From: Paenibacillus maysiensis
GTDB taxonomy: Bacteria; Bacillota; Bacilli; Paenibacillales; Paenibacillaceae
Length of the DNA: 64,000 bases
Reading direction: 5' to 3'
Assembly: GCF_000520815.1 (NCBI RefSeq)
Contig: NZ_ASRY01000084.1
Location: 1 to 64,000, forward strand
A program made the translations under genes and the position numbers. This document shows, one piece after another, positions 8,741 to 20,922 of this stretch (position 1 is its first letter; each line of letters opens with the position of its first letter). The notes beneath the pieces were generated by a model. The model worked only from the letters and a program-made list of their open reading frames with translations, had not been told where the DNA came from and did no database searches.

Positions 8741-9748
8741 TCATTCATACGCCATTCCTGCGAGGATCAACTCCTCCTGAATCCAGCTACTTCTGGTAGA
8801 CAGTTGCAGCAAGTCGGCAGCGATCTGCTTGATCTGCTCTTGTAACACATGTGGCTGGTCAGTTCCTTTCAGAAAGCGACTCAAGAAATGAAGAAATACA
8901 TCTACCTTCCTAAGCAGCATCAATACAGGCACCGCATCAATCTCGGCATGGGAAAGATGAACTTGGCAACTAAAGCCCTGGCAAAAATCCCGAACTGCTT
9001 GCGTCTCCTCCGGTTCTCCCAAAAATCCTGATAAGATGACCGCTGGTTCCATGACCCGAACGTCTAACGTACAAAACTCAAAATCAAGCAGTGCAGTCAC
9101 TTGGCTATGATCGGTATCCTTTACTAACAAATTGGAAGCGTTCAAGTCCCCATGTACAAGCTGATGCGGCAACTCTTCCAATGCATGAAGCGAATCTGTA
9201 ATCTCTTCATATACTTTTCCTATCAATCGCAGCTCGTCATGCAAAGTTTTTAGAGGCTCAGGCGGATGCAGGCAAATCTCTCGAACTATCTCCTGGTTAC
9301 ACAATGGATAGGATTGCTGCAAGGCGTAATACGGTCGGTAAACTGGAGCCATATCAAGATTGAATGTCGCAAGTACAGCAGATAATTCACCCGTAGCCTC
9401 GCCAAAGGAATAGGCAAAGCTTGATTCCTGCTCCAGTGGTGATTTGCCTTCTATGTAATCGAACAGACAGACATATTTGCCACTTTCCTTCTCAAGCTGA
9501 GCGAGTGTCTCTCCCATTACCGTTCGAATTGGCATCGGTACCCTGAATGATAGAGAATGCTTACTCAGTGCCTGCAAAACTGCATGCTCAAATTCAATTT
9601 TGTCCCTATCTCTGTGTGTATCGTAGACGCGCAGCACCCCGCTTCGCATACTACCCTTAACAAAATACGTCGTATTATTCCAACCCCCGGTTCGTTTCTG
9701 CAACGTTCCGTTCCACTCCGGCCAGTGCCGTCTTAGTATCGCTTCCAA
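8741..9748 (-). CDS. Aminoglycoside-phosphotransferase-fold kinase
   Basis: A 335-residue cytosolic kinase-like protein. The catalytic loop is LVHGDLNASNLLV (His199, Asp201, Asn206) and the metal-binding LLDFEF has its Asp at 222. An N-terminal nucleotide lobe carries GGWNNTTYFV and VLRVYDTH. This is the APH/homoserine-kinase-II type fold acting on a small molecule that cannot be named. TTG start with GGGAGG 8 bases upstream. It precedes the hypothetical S1-like and DUF2625 genes on the same strand. Confidence 0.8.
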   Translation of the reverse strand: MEAILRRHWPEWNGTLQKRTGGWNNTTYFVKGSMRSGVLRVYDTHRDRDKIEFEHAVLQALSKHSLSFRVPMPIRTVMGETLAQLEKESGKYVCLFDYIEGKSPLEQESSFAYSFGEATGELSAVLATFNLDMAPVYRPYYALQQSYPLCNQEIVREICLHPPEPLKTLHDELRLIGKVYEEITDSLHALEELPHQLVHGDLNASNLLVKDTDHSQVTALLDFEFCTLDVRVMEPAVILSGFLGEPEETQAVRDFCQGFSCQVHLSHAEIDAVPVLMLLRKVDVFLHFLSRFLKGTDQPHVLQEQIKQIAADLLQLSTRSSWIQEELILAGMAYE

Positions 9749-9829
9749 GGATGCATCCTCCCTTTTGCCGGAGATAAAGTATGCCTATTCATTCTCCTTA
9801 CTGTCACTTGTATGTCCTCGCTACATAAT

Positions 9830-10082
9830 CTAGATATTGCGAACGCGTAAGGCCTCTTCTACGAATCCGAACTCGGTCAACGCTTTTTTACGTGCCTCGT
9901 GATATAACGGATGATCCAGCGTTTTGGCCCATTGATGAGCTTCCAGAGAACCAAAGCAATCGTTAGTGACACTGGAATAAGCACCATCATTTAAAAATTC
10001 CCTGGCAGATTCGAAGGTAATCTCCCTCTCCGGCTTTAAAGCGGTACCAGTCCCTCAGCTCAAACGATAAGTCCTTCCCACC
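9830..10082 (-). pseudogene. Frameshifted remnant of an unknown gene
   Basis: Two overlapping frames carry protein-like sequence. The upstream one reads KDLSFELRDWYRFKAGEGDY and then a stop. The other, one frame over, reads TFESAREFLNDGAYSSVTND, CFGSLEAHQWAKTLDHPLYH, EARKKALTEFGFVEEALRVR, NI and a TAG (9830-9832). Neither has a start codon. The pattern fits a broken gene with a frameshift near 10025-10040. Family not recognised. The remainder of 9749-10173 holds nothing else I can support. Confidence 0.45.
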
Positions 10083-10173
10083 TTACCTATCATTCATTAG
10101 CCTTGTGCTTATGAATTTGCAGATATTATAACACATAGACGCCCAATTAAAATTGGATGTCCCTTGATATCCT

Positions 10174-11172
10174 TCATTCCTTCAACTGCTTGTTTCGGAT
10201 ATTCTGCGGGGTGGCACCATACGCCTTTTTGAATTTTTTATAGAAAAAGCTCATGCTGTTATATCCAACCTGCTTAAATATCATTTCGAACGGCAGGTTG
10301 GTATTCACAACCAGAGAATAAGCTGCATTGAGTTTAATGTTGGCAATAAGCTGAGTGTAGGTGAGCCCGGTTACTTTTTTTAACTTATTACTTAAATACG
10401 TACTATTGTAATTAAAATGATGAGATAGCTGCTGCAGGCTTAAATGCTGATAATGCTCTTCCATGTAATTCAGAATAGCTGTAATATTATTTTCCTGCTG
10501 GTTTAAGTGAATATTATGCTCGCTTTCCAATACACGGACCAATTCTCCAAAAACAATTTGCAAATAAGCCTTGACCAATTCCATCGAATCCTCTTGCCTG
10601 GAAAAATATTCGATTAGGATTCTGCGCAGTATATATTGAAGGTTCTCATTATGCTGCGACTTAAAAATAATAAAGTGATTATGGTGCTGATGCTGGAGGA
10701 CAGAGTTGGCGAGAAATTCGCCGATCAGACTTTTTTTCTTCGATAACCGCTGTAGGAACAAGGAAGAAATCGTTTCTCTTTGCAGCAAGATATTAATAAG
10801 TATATCGTCTTCTCCCAAAGGAGCGATGCTGTGCGGCACATCCTTATCCAGGACACACACTTGGCCTTCACAAAGCTGAATTTCCTTGCCTGCTATAATT
10901 TGATTGCATTTACCTGAGTAAACATAGTTTAATTCAATAAATTCATGCATGTGCTCTAGCATCGGAGCAAATCTATTGTGCTTGCTAATATAAATATTAT
11001 GTTCTCCGAAGAAAAACAAAGCGGGCATACGATACATATTCTGATTTATATCAAAGTATCTCTCATTCTCCGCTTCTTCGGAGAGATCATTAATCACCTG
11101 ATTATTTTGTTGCTGTAAAAGCTCAATTTCCGTTTTGGTTCTCAGCAACTGGTCCAACTCATGAAGGTTCAT
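10174..11172 (-). CDS. AraC-family regulator with cupin sensor domain
   Basis: A 332-residue one-component regulator. An N-terminal cupin-like sugar-sensing half (HEFIELNYVYSGKCNQIIAG) is followed by paired helix-turn-helix motifs in the last 100 residues. The hallmarks are YNSTYLSNKLKKVTGLTYTQ and FEMIFKQVGYNSMSFFYKKF. It lies downstream of the MFS and rhamnosidase genes, so it is the likely rhamnoside-responsive activator. The ATG at 11172 has AAGGAGGAG at a good distance; the ATG at 11193 overlaps that site and is less likely. Confidence 0.88.
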   Translation of the reverse strand: MNLHELDQLLRTKTEIELLQQQNNQVINDLSEEAENERYFDINQNMYRMPALFFFGEHNIYISKHNRFAPMLEHMHEFIELNYVYSGKCNQIIAGKEIQLCEGQVCVLDKDVPHSIAPLGEDDILINILLQRETISSLFLQRLSKKKSLIGEFLANSVLQHQHHNHFIIFKSQHNENLQYILRRILIEYFSRQEDSMELVKAYLQIVFGELVRVLESEHNIHLNQQENNITAILNYMEEHYQHLSLQQLSHHFNYNSTYLSNKLKKVTGLTYTQLIANIKLNAAYSLVVNTNLPFEMIFKQVGYNSMSFFYKKFKKAYGATPQNIRNKQLKE

Positions 11173-11203
11173 AACTACTGACTCCTCCTTCATTATAGGA
11201 TGG

Positions 11204-11228
11204 AAAAACGGGCGTTTCTCCGCCCGTT
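11204..11228 (-). terminator. Terminator between the MFS and AraC genes
   Basis: AACGGGCG pairs with CGCCCGTT around a 6-base loop and is followed by TTTTTCC on the minus strand. It should end or attenuate transcription after the MFS gene, about 30 bp before the araC start. Confidence 0.8.
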
Positions 11229-11257
11229 AAAAAACTGCCTACACCTGACGACTCCCC

Positions 11258-12454
11258 TTAACTGTGAACTGCCGTCTGAGCCTTACTGCCCTTTCCTCTA
11301 ATAGCGATTCCCAGACAGATGAGTGCAGCCATCGTAAACACAATTGCAGAAACGAGAAATGAAAATGAGGCGCTTTCATTTCCAAACAGCATGCCAATTA
11401 ACTTGATGGCATAAGGCGAAGCAAACGCTCCCAAATTGGAGCCTACCATGGCAATTGAAATGGATAAAGTCTCACTGCCTTTAGGCACGATTTTAGTTAA
11501 TATGGTAAAAATATAAGGAACAAACAACGCAAAGCTAAAGCCAATGATAAGCATGGCAACGGTAACCATGGTAACATTCTGAGCAAACCACAGCAGCAAA
11601 AAACCTGTTGCTGTTAATAGACTGGAGATAAAGGGAGCGTAATTTCTAAACCATTTATATATTTTACCAAACAAGAAGCCTGCAATCATGGTTGACAAGG
11701 AGAACAGCGTTAACGCGGTTCCTAAAAAGCTAGGATTAGGCATATCCTTTTCAGCAATCATAATACCTGTTTTGGTATACACAATCATGATGAAGGTCAT
11801 AAACAGGAAAAGTACAGCTCCTAACCCAAGTACAGGCAGGGATAGCCCGCCGCTCTTGTGGCCCGTTCCTGTCGAACGCTCCACTGTAGGCTTCCCACGC
11901 TCTGGTTCGGGAATGATAAAAAAGAATAACAATGCGATAGGAATGGTGATAGCATAGCATAAAAAGGCAAACTGCCAGTTGATCAAAGCAAGCTGTCCTG
12001 CCACAAAGGTAGCCAGGCTGCTTCCAAGCCCTTGAACGGCGCTTTGAAAGCCTACTAATTGGGCACGTTCGTCTCCTTCAAAAAAATCACTAATTAAGCT
12101 AACAGCCAGCGAATTGAACATCCCGAGACCTGCACCTAATACCAGACGCAATGCGAGAATCCATGTAATGTTAGTTGTGAACATAGGTAGGATTCCGCCG
12201 ATGACCACGAGCAGAAGTCCTAGCAGGACTGTATTTTTTTTGCCCAATTGGGAAGAGATCGGACCACTCAACAGCACAAACAGCATCATAGAGAAGGATG
12301 GAATCGTAACTACGCTTTCAATCAGCGAACTGGAAACTCCTGATAATTGGTTCAGCATCATCGGTATGATGGCCGAAATGGCACTCGCTGATGTCAGGAC
12401 TAAGGAAATGGACAGTAGCGCCGTTTTAAACAAAACTTTGTTCTTTAAATTCAT
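11258..12454 (-). CDS. MFS transporter (putative rhamnoside/sugar transporter)
   Basis: A 398-residue, about 12-helix major facilitator. The helix 2-3 loop carries SSQLGKKNTVLLG, and the central cytoplasmic loop (PEPERGKPTVERSTG) is short and charged. GGGGTGAG lies 6 bases before the ATG at 12454; the preceding TTG codon is ignored. It starts only 27 bp after the rhamnosidase stop, so it is probably co-transcribed and moves a rhamnose-containing glycoside or its product. That substrate is inferred from context alone. Confidence 0.85.
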   Translation of the reverse strand: MNLKNKVLFKTALLSISLVLTSASAISAIIPMMLNQLSGVSSSLIESVVTIPSFSMMLFVLLSGPISSQLGKKNTVLLGLLLVVIGGILPMFTTNITWILALRLVLGAGLGMFNSLAVSLISDFFEGDERAQLVGFQSAVQGLGSSLATFVAGQLALINWQFAFLCYAITIPIALLFFFIIPEPERGKPTVERSTGTGHKSGGLSLPVLGLGAVLFLFMTFIMIVYTKTGIMIAEKDMPNPSFLGTALTLFSLSTMIAGFLFGKIYKWFRNYAPFISSLLTATGFLLLWFAQNVTMVTVAMLIIGFSFALFVPYIFTILTKIVPKGSETLSISIAMVGSNLGAFASPYAIKLIGMLFGNESASFSFLVSAIVFTMAALICLGIAIRGKGSKAQTAVHS

Positions 12455-12481
12455 CAAGTTCTCACCCCTAGTGTATGTTAT

Positions 12482-15262
12482 TTAGCCTCTGGTTGCATGT
12501 GCAGGAACCTGGGCAGCCTGGTAGTATCTGTACTGGAAAGCGTACTGTCCAGAACCGACCGTGAACGTCATCTCATACTCTCCGTTCTTTTGGAATATCT
12601 CCTGTTCCCTGGCAATTCCCATTCTCCCGGCCAGCTCCTGTGGTATATAAACTGGCGGATTCTGAATCGACGGATATTGCATGGCAATAGTCTGCTGTAA
12701 TGCATCCGACTCCATAACTCCAGGAAGTGTAATTTCAGCCGTCGTATTATGTGGGACGCGAACCGTCAACTGCATTTCTTCATTCACGATTTCCCAATGG
12801 ACTTCCAATGCACCATACGGCGTTTCCAGTTTCCCGTGGGCCGAAGTCAGATTGGCAGGCGGCTTAGGAGCTAATCGTGATTTTTTATATCCCGCTTCAA
12901 GCAAATCGATTCCGGCAATATTTTGGTACATAAAGTCTCCGACCGAACCGTATGAATAGTGATTGAACGAGTTCATATCCGCACTCCAGAACGAGCCGTC
13001 CACTTTGATGCTGTCCCAATGCTCCCACATGGTCGTCGCCCCCCGTTCAACCTGATAGAGCCATGAAGGATAATCATTTTGAAATAAAATCTGATAAGCT
13101 ACATCCGTATAGCCATTGTCGGATAAAACCAGGCATAGGTAGGGTGTACCCACAAAGCCGGTATCCAGATGCATATCGTTTTTTTCTATGAGCCGTACGA
13201 GCTCTTGGATCACTTGCTTTTTATACTTTTCCGGTACCAACCCGAAATGCAAAGCCACAACCTGTGCAGTCTGGGTATTGGAGGTCAGCTTGCCAGCGTC
13301 ATCGAAGTAGCGGTTCGCGAAAGCGCTTTTAATCCCCTCATGCAAGCTTGTATATGTCTTGTAATCGGTATAACGATTAAGCAGTTTGGCCGTCTCCGCC
13401 AAAATATGGGTCGAATATGCAAAATAGGCAGTTGCCACCAGCGTTCCATCCGTCGCCCCAAAATAGCTTCCTTCCTCGCTATCCAGCGCCAGCCAGTCAC
13501 CAAGCTGCAAGCCGGTATCCCAAAGATATTCTTCGTTCCCCTGGGCGCGGATATAATCCACCCATGCTTTCATACTGTCATACTGCTGAGCTAAAATTTG
13601 CTTATCTCCATAGCATTGATAAATGGTCCATGGACATATAACCGCCGCGTCTCCCCATGCTGCCGTCGTTTTGTCCATGTTATCGGCAAAGGTTCCTTTG
13701 AGGACATCCGGCACTACAAAAGGCACTGCCCCATTTTCCAGCTGGTTGTAAGCCAGATCCTTCAGCCACTTTCGGAAGAAGGAAGCTGCATTCATATTGA
13801 AGCTGGCCGTTCTGGCAAAAATCTGTGCATCGCCGGTCCAGCCTAATCGCTCATCACGCTGCGGACAATCGGTCGGTACATCCAGAAAGTTCCCTTTTTG
13901 CCCCCACACAATATTGTGCTGAAGTTGATTCAGCTTTGGATCAGATGTCTCAAACACCCCGATCGTCTCCATGTCCGAATGCAGAACAACACCCGTAAAA
14001 TCTTCAATCGCAACGTCATCCGGAAAGCCCTCAAGCTTCACATATTGAAAGCCTTGAAAAGTGAAATGCGGCCTAAATATCTCCGTCCCCTTCCCGCTGC
14101 AAATGTACGTAATCTGCTGCGCTGCATCACGAATGTTATCCCTGTAAAAATTCCCTTGCTGATCCAGCACTTCACCGTGCACCAGATTCAGAACCGTACC
14201 TTCAGGGGCATCAACTTTAAATTCCAGCCAGCCTACCATATTTTGACCCAAGTTAAGCACCAGCTCACCTTTGGGGGTTCGAATGAGTTCAACAGGCTTC
14301 AATCGGTTCATCACACGGACAGGCTCGTTCTCCTGAGCAATCAGATGACTTAACGGGAACGGAACGACCTGCATCATTTTCCGTTCGGTCAAGGAGCTAT
14401 GTTCGGCTGCCTGTTGCTGCTCAAGTCGGGCATCATAGATTTCGCCGTTATAAATATCCGACATTAAAATGGCACAGCGCGCTTCCTCCCAGGAAGAATC
14501 AGAGCAAATGACTTCAGAACGGCCATCTTCATAGCTAATCTTCATTTGCAGCAGCAATGCATTCGTGTTCCCGTAGGTGTCCTTGCGCTTCTGCCAGCCC
14601 AGATAACCGCTATACCAGCCTTCTCCCACCGTTGCCGTGATCCGGTTATGTTGTTCTCGCACGGCAGAAGTCACGTCATAAGCTTGCACCTGAACACGAT
14701 CGTTATAATCCGTCCATCCCGGGGTAAAGTAGGCATCGCCCACTTTTTGTCCATTTAACTCCAGTTCATACAGACCCAGACTTGTAGCATAAATGACTGC
14801 TTTTTTCACTTTTCCCTCAACCGAAAAACACTTGGAAGTGGCAAAAGGAGCTCTTGTCTGAAACTGTTCATGGATGCTCCGCTCCTTCACTGTGATCCAT
14901 TGTGCCTTCCAGTCCTGCTCATGGAGCAGTCCCATCTCCCAATAGCCGGACTCACTCCATTCCGATTCCTCTGGTTCGGTGTCACCCGCGCCCTGAGCCC
15001 ATACTTTTACCCGATAATAATATCTTTGTCCCGATTCCAGCGGAGGGCCTTCATATGGAAACAGAATGGATTGTTCCGAATAGGAAAAATGATTCCAGAT
15101 CAGCGATTCAAAAGTGGGATGAACGGATACTTGTAATTGGAACCGTTTTTGGGAAACATATATTTTGTCAGATTCGATCTGCCAACTTAATCGCGGCTTT
15201 AGACAGCCCAGCCCAATCGGATTATTTAAATGTTCGCATCTAAGCGCTTTCACTTTTAGCAT
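12482..15262 (-). CDS. Alpha-L-rhamnosidase, GH78
   Basis: A 926-residue glycoside hydrolase releasing terminal alpha-L-rhamnose. N-terminal beta-sandwich domains (LRCEHLNNPIGLGCLKPRLS start) precede the (alpha/alpha)6 catalytic domain. The signature block CPQRDERLGWTGDAQIFART holds the conserved acidic residues, and WEHWDSIKVDGSFWSADMNS with FNHYSYGSVGDF belongs to the C-terminal part of the active site. No signal peptide, so cytoplasmic; it probably acts on imported rhamnosides. First gene of the rhamnoside module, followed by the MFS and AraC genes. Confidence 0.95.
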   Translation of the reverse strand: MLKVKALRCEHLNNPIGLGCLKPRLSWQIESDKIYVSQKRFQLQVSVHPTFESLIWNHFSYSEQSILFPYEGPPLESGQRYYYRVKVWAQGAGDTEPEESEWSESGYWEMGLLHEQDWKAQWITVKERSIHEQFQTRAPFATSKCFSVEGKVKKAVIYATSLGLYELELNGQKVGDAYFTPGWTDYNDRVQVQAYDVTSAVREQHNRITATVGEGWYSGYLGWQKRKDTYGNTNALLLQMKISYEDGRSEVICSDSSWEEARCAILMSDIYNGEIYDARLEQQQAAEHSSLTERKMMQVVPFPLSHLIAQENEPVRVMNRLKPVELIRTPKGELVLNLGQNMVGWLEFKVDAPEGTVLNLVHGEVLDQQGNFYRDNIRDAAQQITYICSGKGTEIFRPHFTFQGFQYVKLEGFPDDVAIEDFTGVVLHSDMETIGVFETSDPKLNQLQHNIVWGQKGNFLDVPTDCPQRDERLGWTGDAQIFARTASFNMNAASFFRKWLKDLAYNQLENGAVPFVVPDVLKGTFADNMDKTTAAWGDAAVICPWTIYQCYGDKQILAQQYDSMKAWVDYIRAQGNEEYLWDTGLQLGDWLALDSEEGSYFGATDGTLVATAYFAYSTHILAETAKLLNRYTDYKTYTSLHEGIKSAFANRYFDDAGKLTSNTQTAQVVALHFGLVPEKYKKQVIQELVRLIEKNDMHLDTGFVGTPYLCLVLSDNGYTDVAYQILFQNDYPSWLYQVERGATTMWEHWDSIKVDGSFWSADMNSFNHYSYGSVGDFMYQNIAGIDLLEAGYKKSRLAPKPPANLTSAHGKLETPYGALEVHWEIVNEEMQLTVRVPHNTTAEITLPGVMESDALQQTIAMQYPSIQNPPVYIPQELAGRMGIAREQEIFQKNGEYEMTFTVGSGQYAFQYRYYQAAQVPAHATRG

Positions 15263-15479
15263 TCTTATATCCTCCCTGAGGTCTTCTTTTGTATTTCTAT
15301 ACTCAAATTAAAACGCTTTCATAGACTGTGCGCAATGTTGTATCCCTGCATGTTGTATGCTTGATTTACAGATGTTGAAATTCCACCCCTTATATTGAAT
15401 CTTAAAATGGAGCTAGCGGTATCGAGTACATAAAATCCCGTAATGTGTGTGGGAGGATTGATGTCACCGCTAATCCGGC

Positions 15480-15617
15480 TCATTGGCGCAGGAGTGATAC
15501 CCCAAGCATCGCGGCAGGATCACCCGGAAGCACCCTCGAGATCATGAATGTGATGACGACAATACCAAGCAGTGCCGGAATCATTTGAATCAATCGACGT
15601 AGTGTGTAAACGACCAC
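15480..15617 (-). pseudogene. N-terminal stub of an oligopeptide/nickel-type ABC permease
   Basis: GTG start with GGGGGG 7 bases upstream. The translation is VVVYTLRRLIQMIPALLGIV, then VITFMISRVLPGDPAAMLGV, SLLRQ and a stop. This is the unmistakable beginning of DppB/OppB-type permeases (first membrane helix, then the R-PGDP motif). An intact protein is about 310-330 residues; only 45 remain. The start signals survive while the rest is deleted. Confidence 0.75.
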
Positions 15618-15857
15618 AGCCTGTCCCCCCTTGTTCTTAATTCCTTTCTTCTTGTCATGTTTATTTTCATTTGTTGTTATTTTTAATCATTGTACTAAGG
15701 AAGCGAGATAGGTTACACGTCCTGAACAACTAAAAATAATAACGAAATTTGTTGTTCGCGCACTAAAATGACTCATTATGTTATTTTAATGTTATGTATA
15801 AATAAAGATAATCAAAAATATAACAATATTACAGTAAAGCAGCATCGCATTATCATA

Positions 15858-16086
15858 TTATTGTATTGCTGTGTATAAAATGCACAAAGGACCTTCATCC
15901 AACAGGACAAAGGACCTCATAATTAACCCGGAATGACTTTCTCTTAACCCCAACTCACGAATAAGGGGTGGCATTATCGGAGCAATGAGCATTAGCCCTA
16001 GCATAGCCACAAAAACACTGAAAAATGAACAATTTGACTGGTATCGTTGAAGTTGATGAAACTTACCAGAATATTTGAATAGACTC
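15858..16086 (-). pseudogene. N-terminal fragment of an MFS drug-efflux-like protein
   Basis: One frame reads FSVFVAMLGLMLIAPIMPPL, then IRELGLRESHSGLI. This is typical of the first helix and following loop of multidrug MFS proteins. About 24 unrelated codons up to a TAA follow at the ACAAAGGACC repeat. No start codon is found in frame before the hydrophobic part. Clearly a truncated relic. Confidence 0.6.
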
Positions 16087-16105
16087 TATGAAGGGGAGAT
16101 TATTT

Positions 16106-16484
16106 TTGGAGCAATTAGTTATTTTATTTTGCGATAATTATTATTACTTCTTTGGCTTATCTTTCGACCTTTTTTTATTTGCTCTTCCCAAATTCCAGTT
16201 TGGCTAAATATATTCTTACTGGTTTCCTTGGTTCTATGATTGTTAATGCACTTTTTCCGCATTTACTTGCAAGTATCATGTTAAAAAGATATGCACCCGG
16301 AGTTTTAACTGGGATTTTATTGAATATTCCGATAAACAGTTTAATTCTATATCAATTCTTCCAAAATCATGAATTAACATTTAAAACGTTGCTTTTATCA
16401 ACATTGGCAGTGGGAATAGTGCTGTTAGGTCTAATTCCTATTTTATTCAAAGTAGGAAAATCTCTCACTACACAAATATATTAG
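16106..16484 (+). pseudogene. Damaged HXXEE-type membrane protein
   Basis: The open part from 16152 reads LAYLSTFFYLLFPNSSLAKY, then ILTGFLGSMIVNALFPHLLA, SIMLKRYAPGVLTGILLNIP. The 'NALFPHLLASIMLKRYAPGV' block resembles the C-terminal half of HXXEE membrane proteins. The 5' end has AAGGGGAG and a TTG at 16106 opening LEQLVILF, but a frameshift near 16130 is needed to join it, and the His-x-x-Glu-Glu segment is absent. Either the gene is dead or translation starts at 16152 and yields a 110-residue four-helix protein. Confidence 0.5.
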
Positions 16485-16565
16485 AAAACCATAAAATCAA
16501 ATCTTTCGAAGAATATTATGATACTGCACTGTTAAACAAACAATACTCGTAATGAATCACTATTA

Positions 16566-16635
16566 GAAAAAAGTCTCGGCCTGTGATCTACATTTCCATT
16601 ACGGTATGCACAAATCACAGAGCGAGACCTTTTTC
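16566..16635. terminator. Bidirectional terminator with long loop
   Basis: GTCTCG-CCTGTGAT pairs with ATCACAG-CGAGAC across a loop of about 26 bases. A-runs and T-runs flank both sides, so it can terminate in both directions between the HXXEE relic and the chemoreceptor-like gene. Confidence 0.7.
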
Positions 16636-16640
16636 ATTCT

Positions 16641-17375
16641 TTATTCTGCTAAGCTTGGCTTGCTTTGGGAGGAAACTGCAATCTGCGTGATTTCTTGTTC
16701 CATGTTATATACCGATTGTCTGACGGCTTGCAAGGACTGTTCAATCCGTCCGGTTGCTTCCTTGGTGCCCGTAGATATTTTGCGAATTTCTGTAGCGACA
16801 ACTCCAAAACCAGCTCCTGCTTCACCCATGCGGGCAGCTTCAATGGCTGCATTTAGTCCAAGCAAGTTCGTTTGCTCCGAAATTTCCTTAATGTAGCCTG
16901 CCACCTCAGTCACGTTACTGGAATCCTCGACTGCCTTTTTTGTGTTGCTCAAAATTTCTTCGGCTGTCGCACTAAGCTCCTCCGAGTGTGCCGCCACATG
17001 CTGAATCCCTTCGATTAGCTTGCTTGTCACATCCTCGGCTTGCCTCATCAGCTTCTTCAACTGATCTTGATTATCCATACTATAGGTGATACACAGTACT
17101 GCCTCGATCTCATTCTGCTCATTCTTGATCGGGTGAAAGTATGCATCAGCGGCGATTCCAAAAACCTCAGCCGCATAACGCTTTCTGGTTTTTTCACCAC
17201 CCACTAACATTTTGAAGTCTCTGTATACATCAGGGAGAGGGTCACCTGCTTTGAAGTCATAAACTAAGCTTTTACCTGAAGATTGTCTCATGTAAGTATT
17301 CACTGTCGCTACATCAAACAGCGCATACCGATTGAGATCGGCACGCACTGTTGGTATATCTTTTTTAAAATCCAT
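16641..17375 (-). CDS. Soluble chemoreceptor-like protein (PAS-like domain plus short MCP signalling domain)
   Basis: A 244-residue cytoplasmic protein without membrane helices. Residues 1-105 resemble a PAS-type sensor ([40 protein letters not shown]). The rest is a shortened methyl-accepting signalling hairpin with tip [20 protein letters not shown] followed by [20 protein letters not shown]. It begins 39 bp after the 6-phospho-beta-glucosidase stop, on the same strand, so it probably ends the glucoside operon and couples glucoside metabolism to taxis. The signalling arm is much shorter than in typical receptors. Confidence 0.85.
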   Translation of the reverse strand: MDFKKDIPTVRADLNRYALFDVATVNTYMRQSSGKSLVYDFKAGDPLPDVYRDFKMLVGGEKTRKRYAAEVFGIAADAYFHPIKNEQNEIEAVLCITYSMDNQDQLKKLMRQAEDVTSKLIEGIQHVAAHSEELSATAEEILSNTKKAVEDSSNVTEVAGYIKEISEQTNLLGLNAAIEAARMGEAGAGFGVVATEIRKISTGTKEATGRIEQSLQAVRQSVYNMEQEITQIAVSSQSKPSLAE

Positions 17376-17414
17376 TTTTGGGCTCTACTCCACTCGCAAA
17401 TCAGGCACTAAGAT

Positions 17415-18875
<1,461 letters not shown>

Positions 18876-18903
18876 TTAGTTCCTCCTCAACATTTAATTA
18901 GGA

Positions 18904-20913
<2,010 letters not shown>

Positions 20914-20922
20914 AAGAGTTAT

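Larger units (their letters stand above)
15263..16105. other. Gene graveyard upstream of the rhamnosidase
   Basis: About 840 bp without an intact gene. It contains two separate N-terminal stubs, an ABC permease at 15480-15617 and an MFS protein near 15858-16086. An AT-rich stretch at 15650-15880 and a short direct repeat of ACAAAGGACC (near 15884 and 15904) sit at the edge of the MFS stub. It must also hold the rhamnosidase promoter, which I cannot pinpoint. Confidence 0.5.
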
